Below the pieces are notes generated by a model. It was given only the letters and a program-made list of their open reading frames with translations, was not told where the DNA came from and made no database searches. A program made the position numbers and the translations under genes. Below are positions 8,378 to 17,718 of a stretch of 36,196 nt of DNA, piece after piece. The DNA is from Nitrospirota bacterium (GTDB lineage: Bacteria > Nitrospirota > Nitrospiria > Nitrospirales > UBA8639). The stretch spans positions 1-36,196 of the forward strand of contig JAALKI010000027.1 in the NCBI GenBank assembly GCA_011088105.1. The letters are read 5' to 3'. How positions within the stretch are numbered: the first letter of the stretch is position 1; the number at the start of each line of letters is the position of its first letter.

Positions 8378-9136
8378 TTAGGGTTTTCGCAGTCCGCAAG
8401 CCCGTGCGATTCCATCCCGGTATTGAAGCCACATCCGCAACCCTTCTTCTAAGCTTTCTAGTACAAGTTTTTGCTGGCCTGTCGCCACAGCTTCTTTTAC
8501 GATTAAGTCATACACGATGTGGCGATTCCATGGTTCGACCATTTCGCGTACTCGGATGAAGTCCATGTCTTTGGGGTTCAAGTTATGGTACATCGAGAGA
8601 GGATGTTTGAGAATAACGTCTTCGATTTCGACTTGTGTTTGCGCTTGGCGGTTATGAGTGACGTCTTGGCGATCGTTGCTGGTTCCTTCAATAAGGATGG
8701 TCAGGTTTGCCGTGCTAATCAACCAATCTTCAACGTGGCAGAGTTTGTCTAGCCATTCACGATACATCCGACTAATGGACAAGAGGGCAACTTCTCGAAA
8801 GTCGCCACGATGATAGCCCAAACTCATCATCATTTGTAAAAACAACTCGTGATGTGGATGGTCGAGAGATAAGCCGCCTGTCTCTTTTTCATAAATGATC
8901 GTCGAGAGGTGGCGGCGAACATCCCAAGGAGGGTTTTCCCCAAGCACACGAGCGAGTAGGACACTAAAGTCACGAATATAGACGGCATATTCTTGTCGGA
9001 AGTGGATATGCAGTTGTTCTTTGGTTGCCGTCGGTCCGTTAAAGTGTGGCGTGGCCCAATGTTGTTTTCGATCAATAAGGTCAAAGAGCTGTTCGCGAAA
9101 TTGTCCTGTGGACATCTTCTTCATGACATTCATCAT
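8378..9136 (-). CDS. PqqC/TenA-fold (heme-oxygenase-like) protein
   Basis: This 252-residue, almost fully helical protein resembles the PqqC-like/iron-containing redox enzyme family (the fold that includes CADD and TenA). Candidate metal ligands are E83 or E85, the histidines in LDHPHHELF (93-96), E150 in TILIEG and H206. In diiron members the last helix carries H-x3-D-x2-H; by the most natural alignment here these read R197, E201 and N204, so the second half of the site looks decayed. Whether it still binds iron is therefore uncertain. Several ATGs cluster at the start (residues 1, 2, 5 and 8); the first is used. It is transcribed towards the exonuclease gene. Confidence 0.7.
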   Translation of the reverse strand: MMNVMKKMSTGQFREQLFDLIDRKQHWATPHFNGPTATKEQLHIHFRQEYAVYIRDFSVLLARVLGENPPWDVRRHLSTIIYEKETGGLSLDHPHHELFLQMMMSLGYHRGDFREVALLSISRMYREWLDKLCHVEDWLISTANLTILIEGTSNDRQDVTHNRQAQTQVEIEDVILKHPLSMYHNLNPKDMDFIRVREMVEPWNRHIVYDLIVKEAVATGQQKLVLESLEEGLRMWLQYRDGIARACGLRKP

Positions 9137-9243
9137 GATTTGTTGGGTTCCCTGGAGGTCACTCTTGTGGGGATTTGCATTTCAGGAAATAGACCACCTA
9201 AAATTGACTCTCATTACCATATCACATTTTTGATGAGGATAAC

Positions 9244-9534
9244 ATGGCTTTAGACCCGATTAATCTTGGAAATCCGGATGATATTTTGATCCTGTTGGCA
9301 GATGTTTCTCTGAGCGGCACCGGTGTTACCACAGACAATTTAATGGACTACGTTCTGGATGAAGGCTTTACCGAACCCACCTACTTGAGTGCCAAAGGCG
9401 AGGATCCTGATGCGTATTATATGGGCAAGTCGCATGCTTGGGCAGTCTACCAGATTCGGGAATGGAAACGAGTGTTGGTCATTAGTGGGGGTGATGGGAA
9501 AGACCGCAGGGCTCACATTACGGAAACCCCATAA
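9244..9534 (+). CDS. Small conserved-looking protein, unknown function
   Basis: This is a 96-residue acidic soluble protein with a GAGG box six bases before its ATG. It contains no cysteine and no signal peptide or membrane segment. The middle (LMDYVLDEGFTEPTYLSAKGEDPDAYYMGKS) is acidic and the end has a short strand pair around KRVLVISGGDGKD. I do not recognise the family. It is divergent from the PqqC-fold gene and converges with the BamE-like gene. Confidence 0.65.
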   Translation: MALDPINLGNPDDILILLADVSLSGTGVTTDNLMDYVLDEGFTEPTYLSAKGEDPDAYYMGKSHAWAVYQIREWKRVLVISGGDGKDRRAHITETP

Positions 9535-9621
9535 TGTCTGAGCCCCTGGGAAGAATGCCCCAGGCAGCATGATGGCGCGAACAAAATTGCTGGAATTGCT
9601 ACCTTGTAGGTATGTGCCTCG

Positions 9622-10056
9622 CTATTCATAGTACCAGCCACCGACAAGTGTTCCTTCTTCAAAATACAGATATCGGTGGCTAACAATCCCAGGTCCTTCC
9701 CAATCTTCATACACCCATTCTTCACGACGAACGCCCCTGTCGGTGTAGGATACATTCATCTGAATGGGAGAGCCCCAAGACGCCATGGCTTGCTTGCGAG
9801 TCATGCCAACAACTACCTGTTTGTCTTCGATGTGTTTCTCGAAGGTGGGGTCTAGAAAGACAGGCAAATAGCCCCACATGAGCATAAAAAGCACAAGGCC
9901 TATGAATCCAGCATATATGGTGATACGAACAGGGCGTCGACAAAGAAAAGGCTTGGAAGGCCTTTCTTGTTGGTCTTCATGGTGTTCGGCTGACATCTCT
10001 GTTTGTGTGAAGGGTTGAGCCGTTGATGCGGAAGGTTGAAAATTTTGACGTTGCAT
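9622..10056 (-). CDS. Membrane-anchored protein with a BamE/SmpA-like domain
   Basis: This 144-residue protein has a polar N-terminus of about 45 residues, one membrane segment at about 46-66 (TIYAGFIGLVLFMLMWGY), and a C-terminal domain whose pattern (VVVGMTRKQAMASWGSP, then EEWVYED, then RYLYFEEGTLVGG) matches the BamE/SmpA-like fold. Such domains sit in the periplasm on outer-membrane assembly or envelope proteins. True BamE is a lipoprotein and this is not, so only the fold is suggested. A short GC-rich hairpin without a T-run (9545-9564) lies between this gene and its convergent neighbour. Confidence 0.65.
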   Translation of the reverse strand: MQRQNFQPSASTAQPFTQTEMSAEHHEDQQERPSKPFLCRRPVRITIYAGFIGLVLFMLMWGYLPVFLDPTFEKHIEDKQVVVGMTRKQAMASWGSPIQMNVSYTDRGVRREEWVYEDWEGPGIVSHRYLYFEEGTLVGGWYYE

Positions 10057-10115
10057 GATGTATCGCGAGTGAGTCTAACAATGGCAGAAATCACCAGTCA
10101 AGGAAAAGAGGATCT

Positions 10116-10478
10116 ATGATCATAGAAGTGGAAAGTAATGCGAATGTGGAAGCCTCCATCTTTTTGCGTTTTAAAGAACTGGGGCCCGCCAAGCCAATTA
10201 CACACCTTAAAAGCTACGAACGTTCATCCAGAGGAGAATGGTGTGCTGTGGTTGGTTGGAGTGAGGAGGGAGATGATCCCGTTGGTGAAGCATGGGCTCA
10301 ACCAATCGAAGATTCTGGCTCTGGTTTCGGGTATGTTGTGTTTGGTGGTACTGGGGGCATTCGATTACGGCCGGTATCTGTTGAAGAGGCATGGAACCTT
10401 GAGAGTCCCCATCAATGGGGTGAAGCCTACCTGTCATTGGCCAGTAAAGATGATCTGCGGTTTAAAGACCCGTCGTAA
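10116..10478 (+). CDS. Small soluble protein, unknown function
   Basis: This is a 120-residue, acidic, glycine-rich protein with no membrane segment. An in-frame GAGG about five bases before the ATG at 10116 supports the start. A longer overlapping frame (10138-10545) was considered but its residue composition looks random. The region SGSGFGYVVFGGTGGIRLRPVSVEEAW is the most structured-looking part. I do not recognise the family. It is divergent from the BamE-like gene with only 59 bases between them, so the two promoters must share that space. Confidence 0.6.
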   Translation: MIIEVESNANVEASIFLRFKELGPAKPITHLKSYERSSRGEWCAVVGWSEEGDDPVGEAWAQPIEDSGSGFGYVVFGGTGGIRLRPVSVEEAWNLESPHQWGEAYLSLASKDDLRFKDPS

Positions 10479-10587
10479 AGAGGTACCATCAAGATACTGT
10501 TCTTCTTTGCTCAAAAGAGACGAAGGGCCTCTTCCTCATGCATGAGTGGCCGAAGGTTCCTTGAACAATGACAGAAAGACGATAGAG

Positions 10588-11373
10588 CTAATCAGCGTAA
10601 TGCGGGTGAGGGATGGATTTCGGTTTTTGTGTGGGTTGAGGAGGGCGTTGGGCGAATTCTCGCGAAAAAGGATTGAGGATGGGTTCATGGGTATGCCGTT
10701 GGCTGTGTTTGACAACCTGGAGGCTTTGTGTTGTGAGTTCAAGTCGTTCAATAGGAACGTGAAGGGTTAAATAATCAGGGATGCCTTCTAAAGAAAACAT
10801 CTGATAGGATAGGTGCCAATCTAAGGTTTCTTTATTTGGTTCCTTGATAATTAATTCAGCACGTTTAGAAGGAGACCCTTTGAACAGTAAAATCCATAAG
10901 TTGGATTTGAATGCAGGGGCCTTGGAGGAGTGCGCTGGCCTAAATTCAGGGACGAGCGTTGGGATATTCTCCATGGGAATCGCTGGCGTAAACTCGACCT
11001 CGACGCGTTGGACATATAGGGTGGGAAAATCATGGTCTTCCCGTAAATCAGGAGTATACAAGAAGGAATACCGGACCTGGATGCCATCTCGTTCATAGGT
11101 GTAGACATCTTCTCCGTTTTCAGGAGACATCAATTTTTTGAAGTATTTTTCCCAATCCTGAAATTTGTAATAATGAAAAATGCGAAGCGCGGCTTTTCTT
11201 GCCCGCACAGCATGAGGATTGCCGAGCTTCTGGTGTAATTCCGTCTGAGTAAGCCCTAAGAAGCCATCTTCAAAATACGCTTTCCCATATGAGCTGTGAG
11301 GAATGGAAAAAAGAGAGAGGAAACACGCGGCGGTTGAAAAGAAGACAAGAAAAATCGTTTTGTAAGTGCTCAT
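10588..11373 (-). CDS. Exported protein with BamE-like N-terminal segment, unknown function
   Basis: The ATG at 11373 begins a normal signal peptide (MSTYKTIFLVFFSTAACFLSL, likely cleaved near SSYGKA); an in-frame start at 11397 adds eight residues. After cleavage, FLGLTQTELHQKLGNPHAVRARKAALRIF resembles the short helix-strand unit of BamE/SmpA-like domains (G-x-T-x3-L-x3-L-G-x-P). The next 130 residues are beta-rich and the last 40 are proline/histidine-rich and probably disordered. The gene is divergent from metH, with 96 bases between the two chosen starts. Confidence 0.6.
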   Translation of the reverse strand: MSTYKTIFLVFFSTAACFLSLFSIPHSSYGKAYFEDGFLGLTQTELHQKLGNPHAVRARKAALRIFHYYKFQDWEKYFKKLMSPENGEDVYTYERDGIQVRYSFLYTPDLREDHDFPTLYVQRVEVEFTPAIPMENIPTLVPEFRPAHSSKAPAFKSNLWILLFKGSPSKRAELIIKEPNKETLDWHLSYQMFSLEGIPDYLTLHVPIERLELTTQSLQVVKHSQRHTHEPILNPFSREFAQRPPQPTQKPKSIPHPHYAD

Positions 11374-11469
11374 AGAGGCAACCACGAGACGATGCAAAGA
11401 CGTTGAAGGTATCCTATGCCTTCAAAATGTTTTAAGTCAAGCAACAGCAAAAGGAAGGTGACGACGAGC

Positions 11470-14400
11470 ATGATAGATCATGATCCAACTGAATTAGAGC
11501 ATGGGTTGAACACCCGTATCCTCGTCATGGATGGGGCTATGGGCACAATGATTCAACAACATAAGCTGGAGGAGTCTGATTTTCGTGGAGCGCAGTTTGC
11601 GGATCATGACTGTGATGTCAAAGGAAACAATGACTTATTGGCATTGACGCAACCAGCCTTGATTCAAGCGATTCACCAAGAATATCTGGAGGCAGGAGCC
11701 GACATCATTGAAACGAATACGTTTAATTCCAATGCCATTTCTATGGCTGACTACCACATGGAATCCTTGGCGTATGATTTGAATGTGGCGGGTGGGCAGG
11801 CAGCGCGAAAGGCGGCGGATGCCGTGATGGCACAGTTTCCTGGTCGTCCTCGATTCGTGGCAGGTGCAATGGGACCAACCAACCGGACCGCATCCATGTC
11901 CCCGGATGTGAATAATCCGGGATATCGGGCGGTGACGTTTGATGATTTAGCCACTGCGTACTATGAACAAGTGCGAGGGCTCATGGCGGGTGGGGTGGAC
12001 CTCCTCCTCGTCGAAACAATCTTTGATACCTTGAATGCAAAGGCCGCGCTGTTTGCGATTGATCAATATTGTGAAGACCATCAGCGGCAGGTCCCTGTTA
12101 TGGCCTCTGTGACCATTACCGATCAAAGTGGACGCACGCTTTCTGGGCAATTAATCGAAGCCTTTTGGAATTCTATCTCTCATGCCCAGGTTTTGAGTAT
12201 TGGAATCAATTGTGCTTTGGGCGCAAAACAAATGCGGCCGTATATTGAGGAACTGGCTGGGATTGCCCCTGTCTATATTAGTTGTTATCCCAATGCGGGC
12301 TTGCCCAATGCATTTGGCGGATTTGATGAAACGCCTGCCCGGATGGCGGCAGATCTGCGAGAGTTTGCCAGTCAAGGTTGGCTCAACATTGTGGGTGGGT
12401 GTTGTGGGAGCACGCCTGCACATATTCAGGCCATTGCCGAAGCCGTGCAGGAGATGCCGCCTCATCAACGAGCCTCGGTTGTGCCGGTCACGCGGTTGAG
12501 TGGGTTGGAGCCTCTTTCCATTCGACCCGAAGCAAATTTCCTCAACATCGGAGAACGGACCAATGTTGCGGGCTCTCCAAAATTTGCCAAGCTCATTCGA
12601 AATGGAGAGTTGGAGGAAGCCTTGTCTGTGGCCAGACAACAGGTTGAAGGCGGAGCGCAAATCATCGACATCAATATGGATGAAGCGTTGTTGGATGGGG
12701 AAAAGATGATGCAGGAATTCCTCAATCTGATTGCGTCAGAGCCGGATATCACGCGTGTGCCCATTATGATCGATAGTTCTAAGTGGTCAGTGATTGAAAC
12801 AGGCCTGAAGTGTGTTCAAGGAAAAGGAGTCGTGAACTCCATCAGTCTCAAAGAGGGGGAAGAAAAATTTATCGAACAAGCCCGTGCCATCAAACGCTAT
12901 GGTGCGGCCACGGTGGTGATGGCCTTTGATGAAACCGGTCAGGCCGACACGGCAGAACGAAAGGTGGAAATTTGTTCGAGAGCTTATCGGATTCTCACTG
13001 AACAGGTTGGCTTTCCTCCGCAAGACATTATTTTTGACCCCAACATTCTGACGGTGGCGACCGGGATGGAAGAGCATAATGATTATGCGGTGAACTTTAT
13101 CAAGGCGACGCGGGAGATTAAAGCGACACTTCCTCACTGTAAAGTGAGTGGAGGGTTGAGCAATATTTCATTCTCTTTCCGAGGCAACAATGTTGTGCGG
13201 GAAGCGATGCACTCGGCGTTCTTGTATCACGCCATCAAGGCAGGATTGGACATGGCCATCGTCAATGCAGGCCAATTAGGTGTGTATGAGGAAATTCCCA
13301 AGGATTTGCTGGCGTTAGTGGAAGATGTGTTGTTGAATCGACGGCCCGATGCGACGGAACGGCTTGTCACGTTCGCTGAAACGGTGAAGCAAACAGGAAA
13401 AGTTCAGGTGAAAGATGATGCGTGGCGTCAGGGCACGGTCGAAGAACGTTTAGCTCATTCGTTAGTTAAAGGGATTGTGGAATTTATTGATGATGATACT
13501 GAAGAAGCTCGGCAAAAATATGGAAAGCCCTTGCAGGTGATTGAAGGGCCCTTGATGGCTGGGATGAGCATTGTTGGCGAATTATTTGGGGCAGGCAAGA
13601 TGTTTTTGCCGCAGGTCGTCAAGAGTGCGCGGGTCATGAAAAAGTCCGTCGCCTATTTAAATCCGTTTATGGAAGCGGAAAAGAAGGGGTTGGGGGATGA
13701 ATCCACTCAGCCGAAAATTTTGATGGCTACCGTCAAGGGGGACGTGCACGATATTGGGAAAAACATCGTCGGTGTTGTCTTGGGGTGTAATAACTATAAG
13801 GTCATCGATCTGGGGGTTATGGTGCCCTGTGATAAAATTCTTCAGACCGCCAAAGAGCAAAATGTTGATATGATTGGGTTGAGTGGATTGATCACGCCGT
13901 CCTTAGATGAGATGGTTCATAATGCCAAAGAGATGAATCGTGAAGGGTTGACGATTCCCTTACTGATTGGTGGTGCAACAACAAGTAAAGCTCATACCGC
14001 TGTCAAAATTGCACCTGGCTACAAAGAACCAGTTGTGCATGTGTTAGATGCTTCCTTAGCCGTCAATGTCGTGCAGCAATTATTGAGTGAAGAGCAGAAG
14101 CCGGCGTTTGTCGAGAACGTTCGTCAACAACAAGAACAATCACGAGAAGCATACGAGGGAAAGAAAACGAAAAAGCCCTTGCTGTCTTTAGGGGATGCTC
14201 GTCGTTGTCAGTTGGCGATAGATTGGCAGCAGACCGATATTCCTCAACCAACAGTGACGGGAATTCAGATCATTGACGATCAACCCTTGGACGCGTTAGT
14301 GCCAGTGATCGATTGGTCACCATTTTTCCACACGTGGGAACTCAAGGGCCGTTACCCTAAGATCTTAGACGATCCAACTGTTGGCCCAAAAGCCAAGGAG

Positions 14401-15162
14401 CTCTTTGAGGATGCACAACAGCTTTTACAGGAAATTGTTGAGCAAAAACTCCTGACCGCAAGGGCGGTCTATGGGTTGTTCCCAGCCAATAGTGTGGAAG
14501 ATGATATTCAAGTTTTTTCGGATGAATCACGGGAAAACATGGTGGCTACCTTCCACACTCTTCGCCAACAAATGCCGAAACCAGCCGGAGAGACGAACTA
14601 TGCACTGGCCGACTTCGTTGCGCCAAAATCGGCAGGGAAGGGTGATTATCTCGGGGCCTTTGCCGTGACAGCAGGCATTGGGATTGAAGCATTATGCGAA
14701 CGGTTTGATCAAGACCATGATGATTATAACTCTATCATGGCCAAAGCCTTAGCTGATCGGCTGGCTGAAGCCTTTGCTGAATGGCTACACCGAGAAGTTC
14801 GGCGAGCCTGGGGCTACGGAATGGATGAAAATCTTTCTAACGAAGAATTAATTCGTGAGCGCTATCGGGGCATCCGGCCTGCGCCCGGCTACCCAGCTTG
14901 TCCAGATCATACCGAAAAGAAAATATTATTTGATCTTTTGTCCATCAAACAGGCTATCGGCATTGAGTTGACGGAAACTTATGCCATGTATCCTGCGGCT
15001 TCGGTGAGCGGCTTCTACTTTGCTCATCCTCAGGCGAAATACTTTTCCGTGGGTAAAATTGGCCAAGATCAAGTCCAAGACTACGCGATGCGTAAACAGA
15101 TGACAGTGTCAGAGGTTGAACGTTGGCTCTCACCAAATCTGCATTATGAGCCTGAAGCGTAG
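11470..15162 (+). CDS. metH: Cobalamin-dependent methionine synthase
   Basis: MetH transfers the methyl group of 5-methyltetrahydrofolate to homocysteine through cobalamin, in the cytoplasm. The ATG at 11470 gives 1230 residues, close to the E. coli enzyme; an in-frame ATG at 11416 would add 18 basic residues. Domains in order: homocysteine-binding with zinc cysteines in [10 protein letters not shown] and GGCCGST (about residues 5-325), pterin-binding starting at [14 protein letters not shown] (about 355-620), the cobalamin cap and Rossmann domain with the [11 protein letters not shown] motif and its cobalt-ligand histidine (about 640-880), and the activation domain with [17 protein letters not shown] (about 900-1228). 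All key motifs are intact. I see no cobalamin riboswitch just upstream. Confidence 0.97.
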   Translation: MIDHDPTELEHGLNTRILVMDGAMGTMIQQHKLEESDFRGAQFADHDCDVKGNNDLLALTQPALIQAIHQEYLEAGADIIETNTFNSNAISMADYHMESLAYDLNVAGGQAARKAADAVMAQFPGRPRFVAGAMGPTNRTASMSPDVNNPGYRAVTFDDLATAYYEQVRGLMAGGVDLLLVETIFDTLNAKAALFAIDQYCEDHQRQVPVMASVTITDQSGRTLSGQLIEAFWNSISHAQVLSIGINCALGAKQMRPYIEELAGIAPVYISCYPNAGLPNAFGGFDETPARMAADLREFASQGWLNIVGGCCGSTPAHIQAIAEAVQEMPPHQRASVVPVTRLSGLEPLSIRPEANFLNIGERTNVAGSPKFAKLIRNGELEEALSVARQQVEGGAQIIDINMDEALLDGEKMMQEFLNLIASEPDITRVPIMIDSSKWSVIETGLKCVQGKGVVNSISLKEGEEKFIEQARAIKRYGAATVVMAFDETGQADTAERKVEICSRAYRILTEQVGFPPQDIIFDPNILTVATGMEEHNDYAVNFIKATREIKATLPHCKVSGGLSNISFSFRGNNVVREAMHSAFLYHAIKAGLDMAIVNAGQLGVYEEIPKDLLALVEDVLLNRRPDATERLVTFAETVKQTGKVQVKDDAWRQGTVEERLAHSLVKGIVEFIDDDTEEARQKYGKPLQVIEGPLMAGMSIVGELFGAGKMFLPQVVKSARVMKKSVAYLNPFMEAEKKGLGDESTQPKILMATVKGDVHDIGKNIVGVVLGCNNYKVIDLGVMVPCDKILQTAKEQNVDMIGLSGLITPSLDEMVHNAKEMNREGLTIPLLIGGATTSKAHTAVKIAPGYKEPVVHVLDASLAVNVVQQLLSEEQKPAFVENVRQQQEQSREAYEGKKTKKPLLSLGDARRCQLAIDWQQTDIPQPTVTGIQIIDDQPLDALVPVIDWSPFFHTWELKGRYPKILDDPTVGPKAKELFEDAQQLLQEIVEQKLLTARAVYGLFPANSVEDDIQVFSDESRENMVATFHTLRQQMPKPAGETNYALADFVAPKSAGKGDYLGAFAVTAGIGIEALCERFDQDHDDYNSIMAKALADRLAEAFAEWLHREVRRAWGYGMDENLSNEELIRERYRGIRPAPGYPACPDHTEKKILFDLLSIKQAIGIELTETYAMYPAASVSGFYFAHPQAKYFSVGKIGQDQVQDYAMRKQMTVSEVERWLSPNLHYEPEA

Positions 15163-15195
15163 AACCCAACTCAACTCACTCATAGGGTCCTGAAA

Positions 15196-15828
15196 TCAGC
15201 GACGGTCAGCCCAAATAGCCAAGTTTGAACGGAAGATCAATTGACGGGCTGAAGTTTGCAGAATGACGATATTATCGTTCTTCGTGACGGCATCAATTGT
15301 TTCGTCCGCTCCGAGGTCTTCGGCAAAAAACCCTCCAGTAAAGGCCGAAAACCCCAGCACTCGACGATTGGTCACCACGACCGCCACATGATCTTGCTGG
15401 ATCAACTGAATAACCTGTTCCCTGGTCCCGAACTCTTCGATCCTCCAGCTGGCTCTATGCGCTTGAAATCCGAAAACCCTTTTGTTGGTCTGCGCAAGAA
15501 TAAACCGTGGAGAGACATGGAATTGGATGACCTGTTCGGAAAGATCCAATGGTTGTGCAAACCATCGTTGAAAAGGCCCAGAAAATGCCAAGAGGCGATC
15601 TGATGTATGGGCAAAGGCATTGAGTCCTCTAGACCTTGTCGCTAGCACGTTCTCGCCAGCGGATAACCGGTAGCGAATGAGTCCTTGTCCTGCCGTGATT
15701 CCCAAGATATGATTTCGAAAAACGGCGATGGCGACTTGGTCAGTGATGGTCTCTTGTGCCAGAACGGATCCCATCGTCATCCACAGGCTACATGTCAGAA
15801 GGCAAAAACTTAGGATGATTTTTCTCAT
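15196..15828 (-). CDS. Exported protein of about five 39-residue repeats
   Basis: The ATG at 15828 starts a good signal peptide (MRKIILSFCLLTCSLWMTMG, cleavage near VLAQE); the open frame extends to 16026 but that extension is basic and overlaps the divergent gene. The 185-residue mature part is built of about five units of roughly 39 residues, each with a core like NKRVFGFQAHRASWRIEEFG, NRRVLGFSAFTGGFFAEDLG or SDRLLAFSGPFQRWFAQPLD. The pattern of four short strands per unit recalls beta-propeller blades. Function unknown. It is convergent with metH and divergent from the membrane protein gene. Confidence 0.7.
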   Translation of the reverse strand: MRKIILSFCLLTCSLWMTMGSVLAQETITDQVAIAVFRNHILGITAGQGLIRYRLSAGENVLATRSRGLNAFAHTSDRLLAFSGPFQRWFAQPLDLSEQVIQFHVSPRFILAQTNKRVFGFQAHRASWRIEEFGTREQVIQLIQQDHVAVVVTNRRVLGFSAFTGGFFAEDLGADETIDAVTKNDNIVILQTSARQLIFRSNLAIWADRR

Positions 15829-16005
15829 GGTATACGTTCTTCTGTATGAAGCATGTGGCGTCCTTCTTGTCGGTGACCAAGGCTCTATGGTCTTTTCTCG
15901 CTGTCTTGTCGACAAGGCAGGCTCATCATGTGTTGAGAATTCCCTGGGCTCCTGTAATGAAACGCATGGCTTAGGTGTTGAGGAAGCAGCAAAGAGTGCA
16001 AAGTC

Positions 16006-16686
16006 ATGAAAGATATTGAGACACAATTATTCCGAAAATTTTGGACAATCACGGGAATTAGCTTTCTAGTGATGGCATCGGTGTATATTTTTGTTCCCTG
16101 GCTTCGAAAACCACTTGTTCGTGAAAACAATATCCTTGAATTGTTGACAGCCATTCTCTTTTTGACGGTCATTATGCTTGGAACAAAAATATTAATCGAG
16201 CAGCGCCGCCTCACACCCCCATGGGTGTATTGGGGGATTCCTCTGTTCGGACTCATCGCATTTCTGGAAGAAACCAGTTTTGGGCACAGCTTTTTGTATT
16301 ATGAGGTGCCCATCATTCAAGGTGTTAAAATTGATGCACTCCATGATTTTCTCAAAGTCTTCATGGTGATGCTCCAGTCTGAAAATAATAGTACACCAGT
16401 CATTGTCCTGATCCTTGGCGGGAGTGTGTGTCTTGTGGGTCTGTGGTTGTGGTTTCAACGATGTGAGAAAGGGTGGAGTCGTAAGCAATGGGAAGCCTAT
16501 CCTCCATTCAGATTCCTGGTGTGGTGTATAGGGTTCTTGCTGTTCTCCGCAATGCTAGACTTAGAGTTTCTGACCCATCATTTCTTGGTGTTTATAGAAG
16601 AGTTTATGGAAGCCACAGCCTCTCTGTCTTTGATGTTTGCATATCTCTCGCTTAAGCACGAGTTGTTCCATATTCGGAACCCTTAA
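16006..16686 (+). CDS. Polytopic membrane protein, unknown function
   Basis: This 226-residue protein has about six hydrophobic segments (roughly residues 12-32, 42-60, 72-90, 130-150, 168-185 and 190-212). Polar residues stand inside or beside membrane segments: LEETSFGHSF, DALHDFLK and EEFMEATASL. Such buried Glu, His and Asp residues suggest a metal- or substrate-handling membrane enzyme, but I do not recognise a named family. The start lies 177 bases from the divergent repeat-protein gene. Confidence 0.7.
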   Translation: MKDIETQLFRKFWTITGISFLVMASVYIFVPWLRKPLVRENNILELLTAILFLTVIMLGTKILIEQRRLTPPWVYWGIPLFGLIAFLEETSFGHSFLYYEVPIIQGVKIDALHDFLKVFMVMLQSENNSTPVIVLILGGSVCLVGLWLWFQRCEKGWSRKQWEAYPPFRFLVWCIGFLLFSAMLDLEFLTHHFLVFIEEFMEATASLSLMFAYLSLKHELFHIRNP

Positions 16687-16714
16687 TGAACGCGGTTTGT
16701 GGCGTTCGCATTGT

Positions 16715-17035
16715 TCATGAAGAAGATCGGGATTCATGGCATGTTATGCGAAATTGTGGCGCGCCAATATCTTCACTTCGGCAACGTGGACACCGACTTG
16801 GTGTGGTAAAACGTGTTCGGTCTCGAAAGACAAATTGACAATCTCGACAGGTGGACGGGTCTTGCATGAATTGCCTGGTCGTGTCTCGACTGAGGGACTT
16901 CACAATATGAGGAAGATGCTCTTCGACCTGACGTTCAGGAATCCCTACCAGCTCTGCCAGTTCTCGTGAGGTTGAGGTTCGTTGGGTAAGACAGTCCATG
17001 ATTCGCTGACGTGGTGTCTGAGAGGGGCTATCCAT
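16715..17035 (-). CDS. HTH transcriptional regulator fused to a zinc ribbon
   Basis: This 106-residue protein begins with a winged-helix-like HTH (about residues 8-48; RQRIMDCLTQ, STSRELAELVGI, ERQVEEHLPHIVKSL) followed by a zinc ribbon with C63-x2-C66 and C82-x2-C85. The architecture matches the small predicted regulators described as HTH plus Zn-ribbon (COG3357), known from archaea and some bacteria. It should be a cytoplasmic DNA-binding protein. Its targets are unknown; it converges with the membrane protein gene, leaving no obvious regulated partner. Confidence 0.75.
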   Translation of the reverse strand: MDSPSQTPRQRIMDCLTQRTSTSRELAELVGIPERQVEEHLPHIVKSLSRDTTRQFMQDPSTCRDCQFVFRDRTRFTTPSRCPRCRSEDIGAPQFRITCHESRSSS

Positions 17036-17202
17036 GGTAAGGCAGTGTAGTCAACATTCCTCGATGAAAGAAAGATCTGTGCCTTGGCAGGGATGTCTCG
17101 GCCCATTGTCATTCCAGCCTAGCATGAAGTGCCTGTTGTGATTATCAGGGGGTAACCTTAAAACAATAGGCATTTCCCGTGAACAGTATCTCCGAAGGTT
17201 GG

Positions 17203-17264
17203 AGGAAGTTTTGCATGGTGGTACCGTCCGTCAATTACATATTAACGGGTAGACAAAACTTCCT
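17203..17264. repeat. Inverted repeat / possible RNA hairpin before the membrane-caspase pair
   Basis: AGGAAGTTTTG at 17203-17213 is the exact reverse complement of CAAAACTTCCT at 17254-17264, with a 40-base interior that includes a smaller CCGT/ACGG pairing. It lies in the 265-base gap before the small membrane protein gene. It could be a leader structure, a protein-binding site or a miniature element; there is no T-run after it. Confidence 0.45.
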
Positions 17265-17300
17265 AAGAGCGTACAATGGCAAATTTCGACAGGCTTTCTC

Positions 17301-17696
17301 GTGTTGAACAAGCAAGGAAGATGTTCTGCGGAAATGTGGCAAGGTCGGTTGATTATTCTCTTGTTTGCCTTTTTGGCCATTTTGGCCTTGGCCTATTCCG
17401 GCTCTGTCACGCATGGTGTACTTGAGCTATTGGAAGATGGGTATCGAGATGGGCCTGAGACATCAGGATGGGATAGATTTGTCGAGGCTTTTTGGCAGGA
17501 TATTACCGGGACACCGGGGGTGATGGTTTCAGCTATCAAGACTTTCTTTGCTGTTATCGTCGCTTTCGGTGTTGCGAAAATAGCTCCGACCGCAGCGGGA
17601 GAATTTTTGTTGAAAGTCTCTGGTGTCGAACTGTCTGGTGCGCAATCGGCGGCAGTCTTGTGGTGTGCAGTCTTCGTGTTGGTCAAACTTCTTTGA
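17301..17696 (+). CDS. Small membrane protein preceding the caspase-FGE gene
   Basis: This 131-residue protein has three hydrophobic segments (about 16-33, 73-95 and 115-131) separated by an acidic, tryptophan-containing loop (about 40-70). The frame starts with GTG at 17301; an internal ATG at 17334 (MWQGR) would remove 11 residues and place the first membrane segment nearer the N-terminus. The gene ends 22 bases before the caspase-FGE gene, so they are probably cotranscribed and may work together at the membrane. I do not recognise the family; the small size and three segments recall holin-like or small-channel proteins only loosely. Confidence 0.65.
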   Translation: MLNKQGRCSAEMWQGRLIILLFAFLAILALAYSGSVTHGVLELLEDGYRDGPETSGWDRFVEAFWQDITGTPGVMVSAIKTFFAVIVAFGVAKIAPTAAGEFLLKVSGVELSGAQSAAVLWCAVFVLVKLL

Positions 17697-17718
17697 TCTT
17701 TTTTGGTGAAAGAGAAGA

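Noticed and set aside
10138-10545. Alternative 135-codon frame overlapping the small gene at 10116
   Set aside because: Its composition looks random, and the 10116 frame has the better ribosome-binding site.
11374-11469. Possible cobalamin riboswitch upstream of metH
   Set aside because: Fewer than 100 bases separate the genes and no GCCACTG-type B12-box is present.
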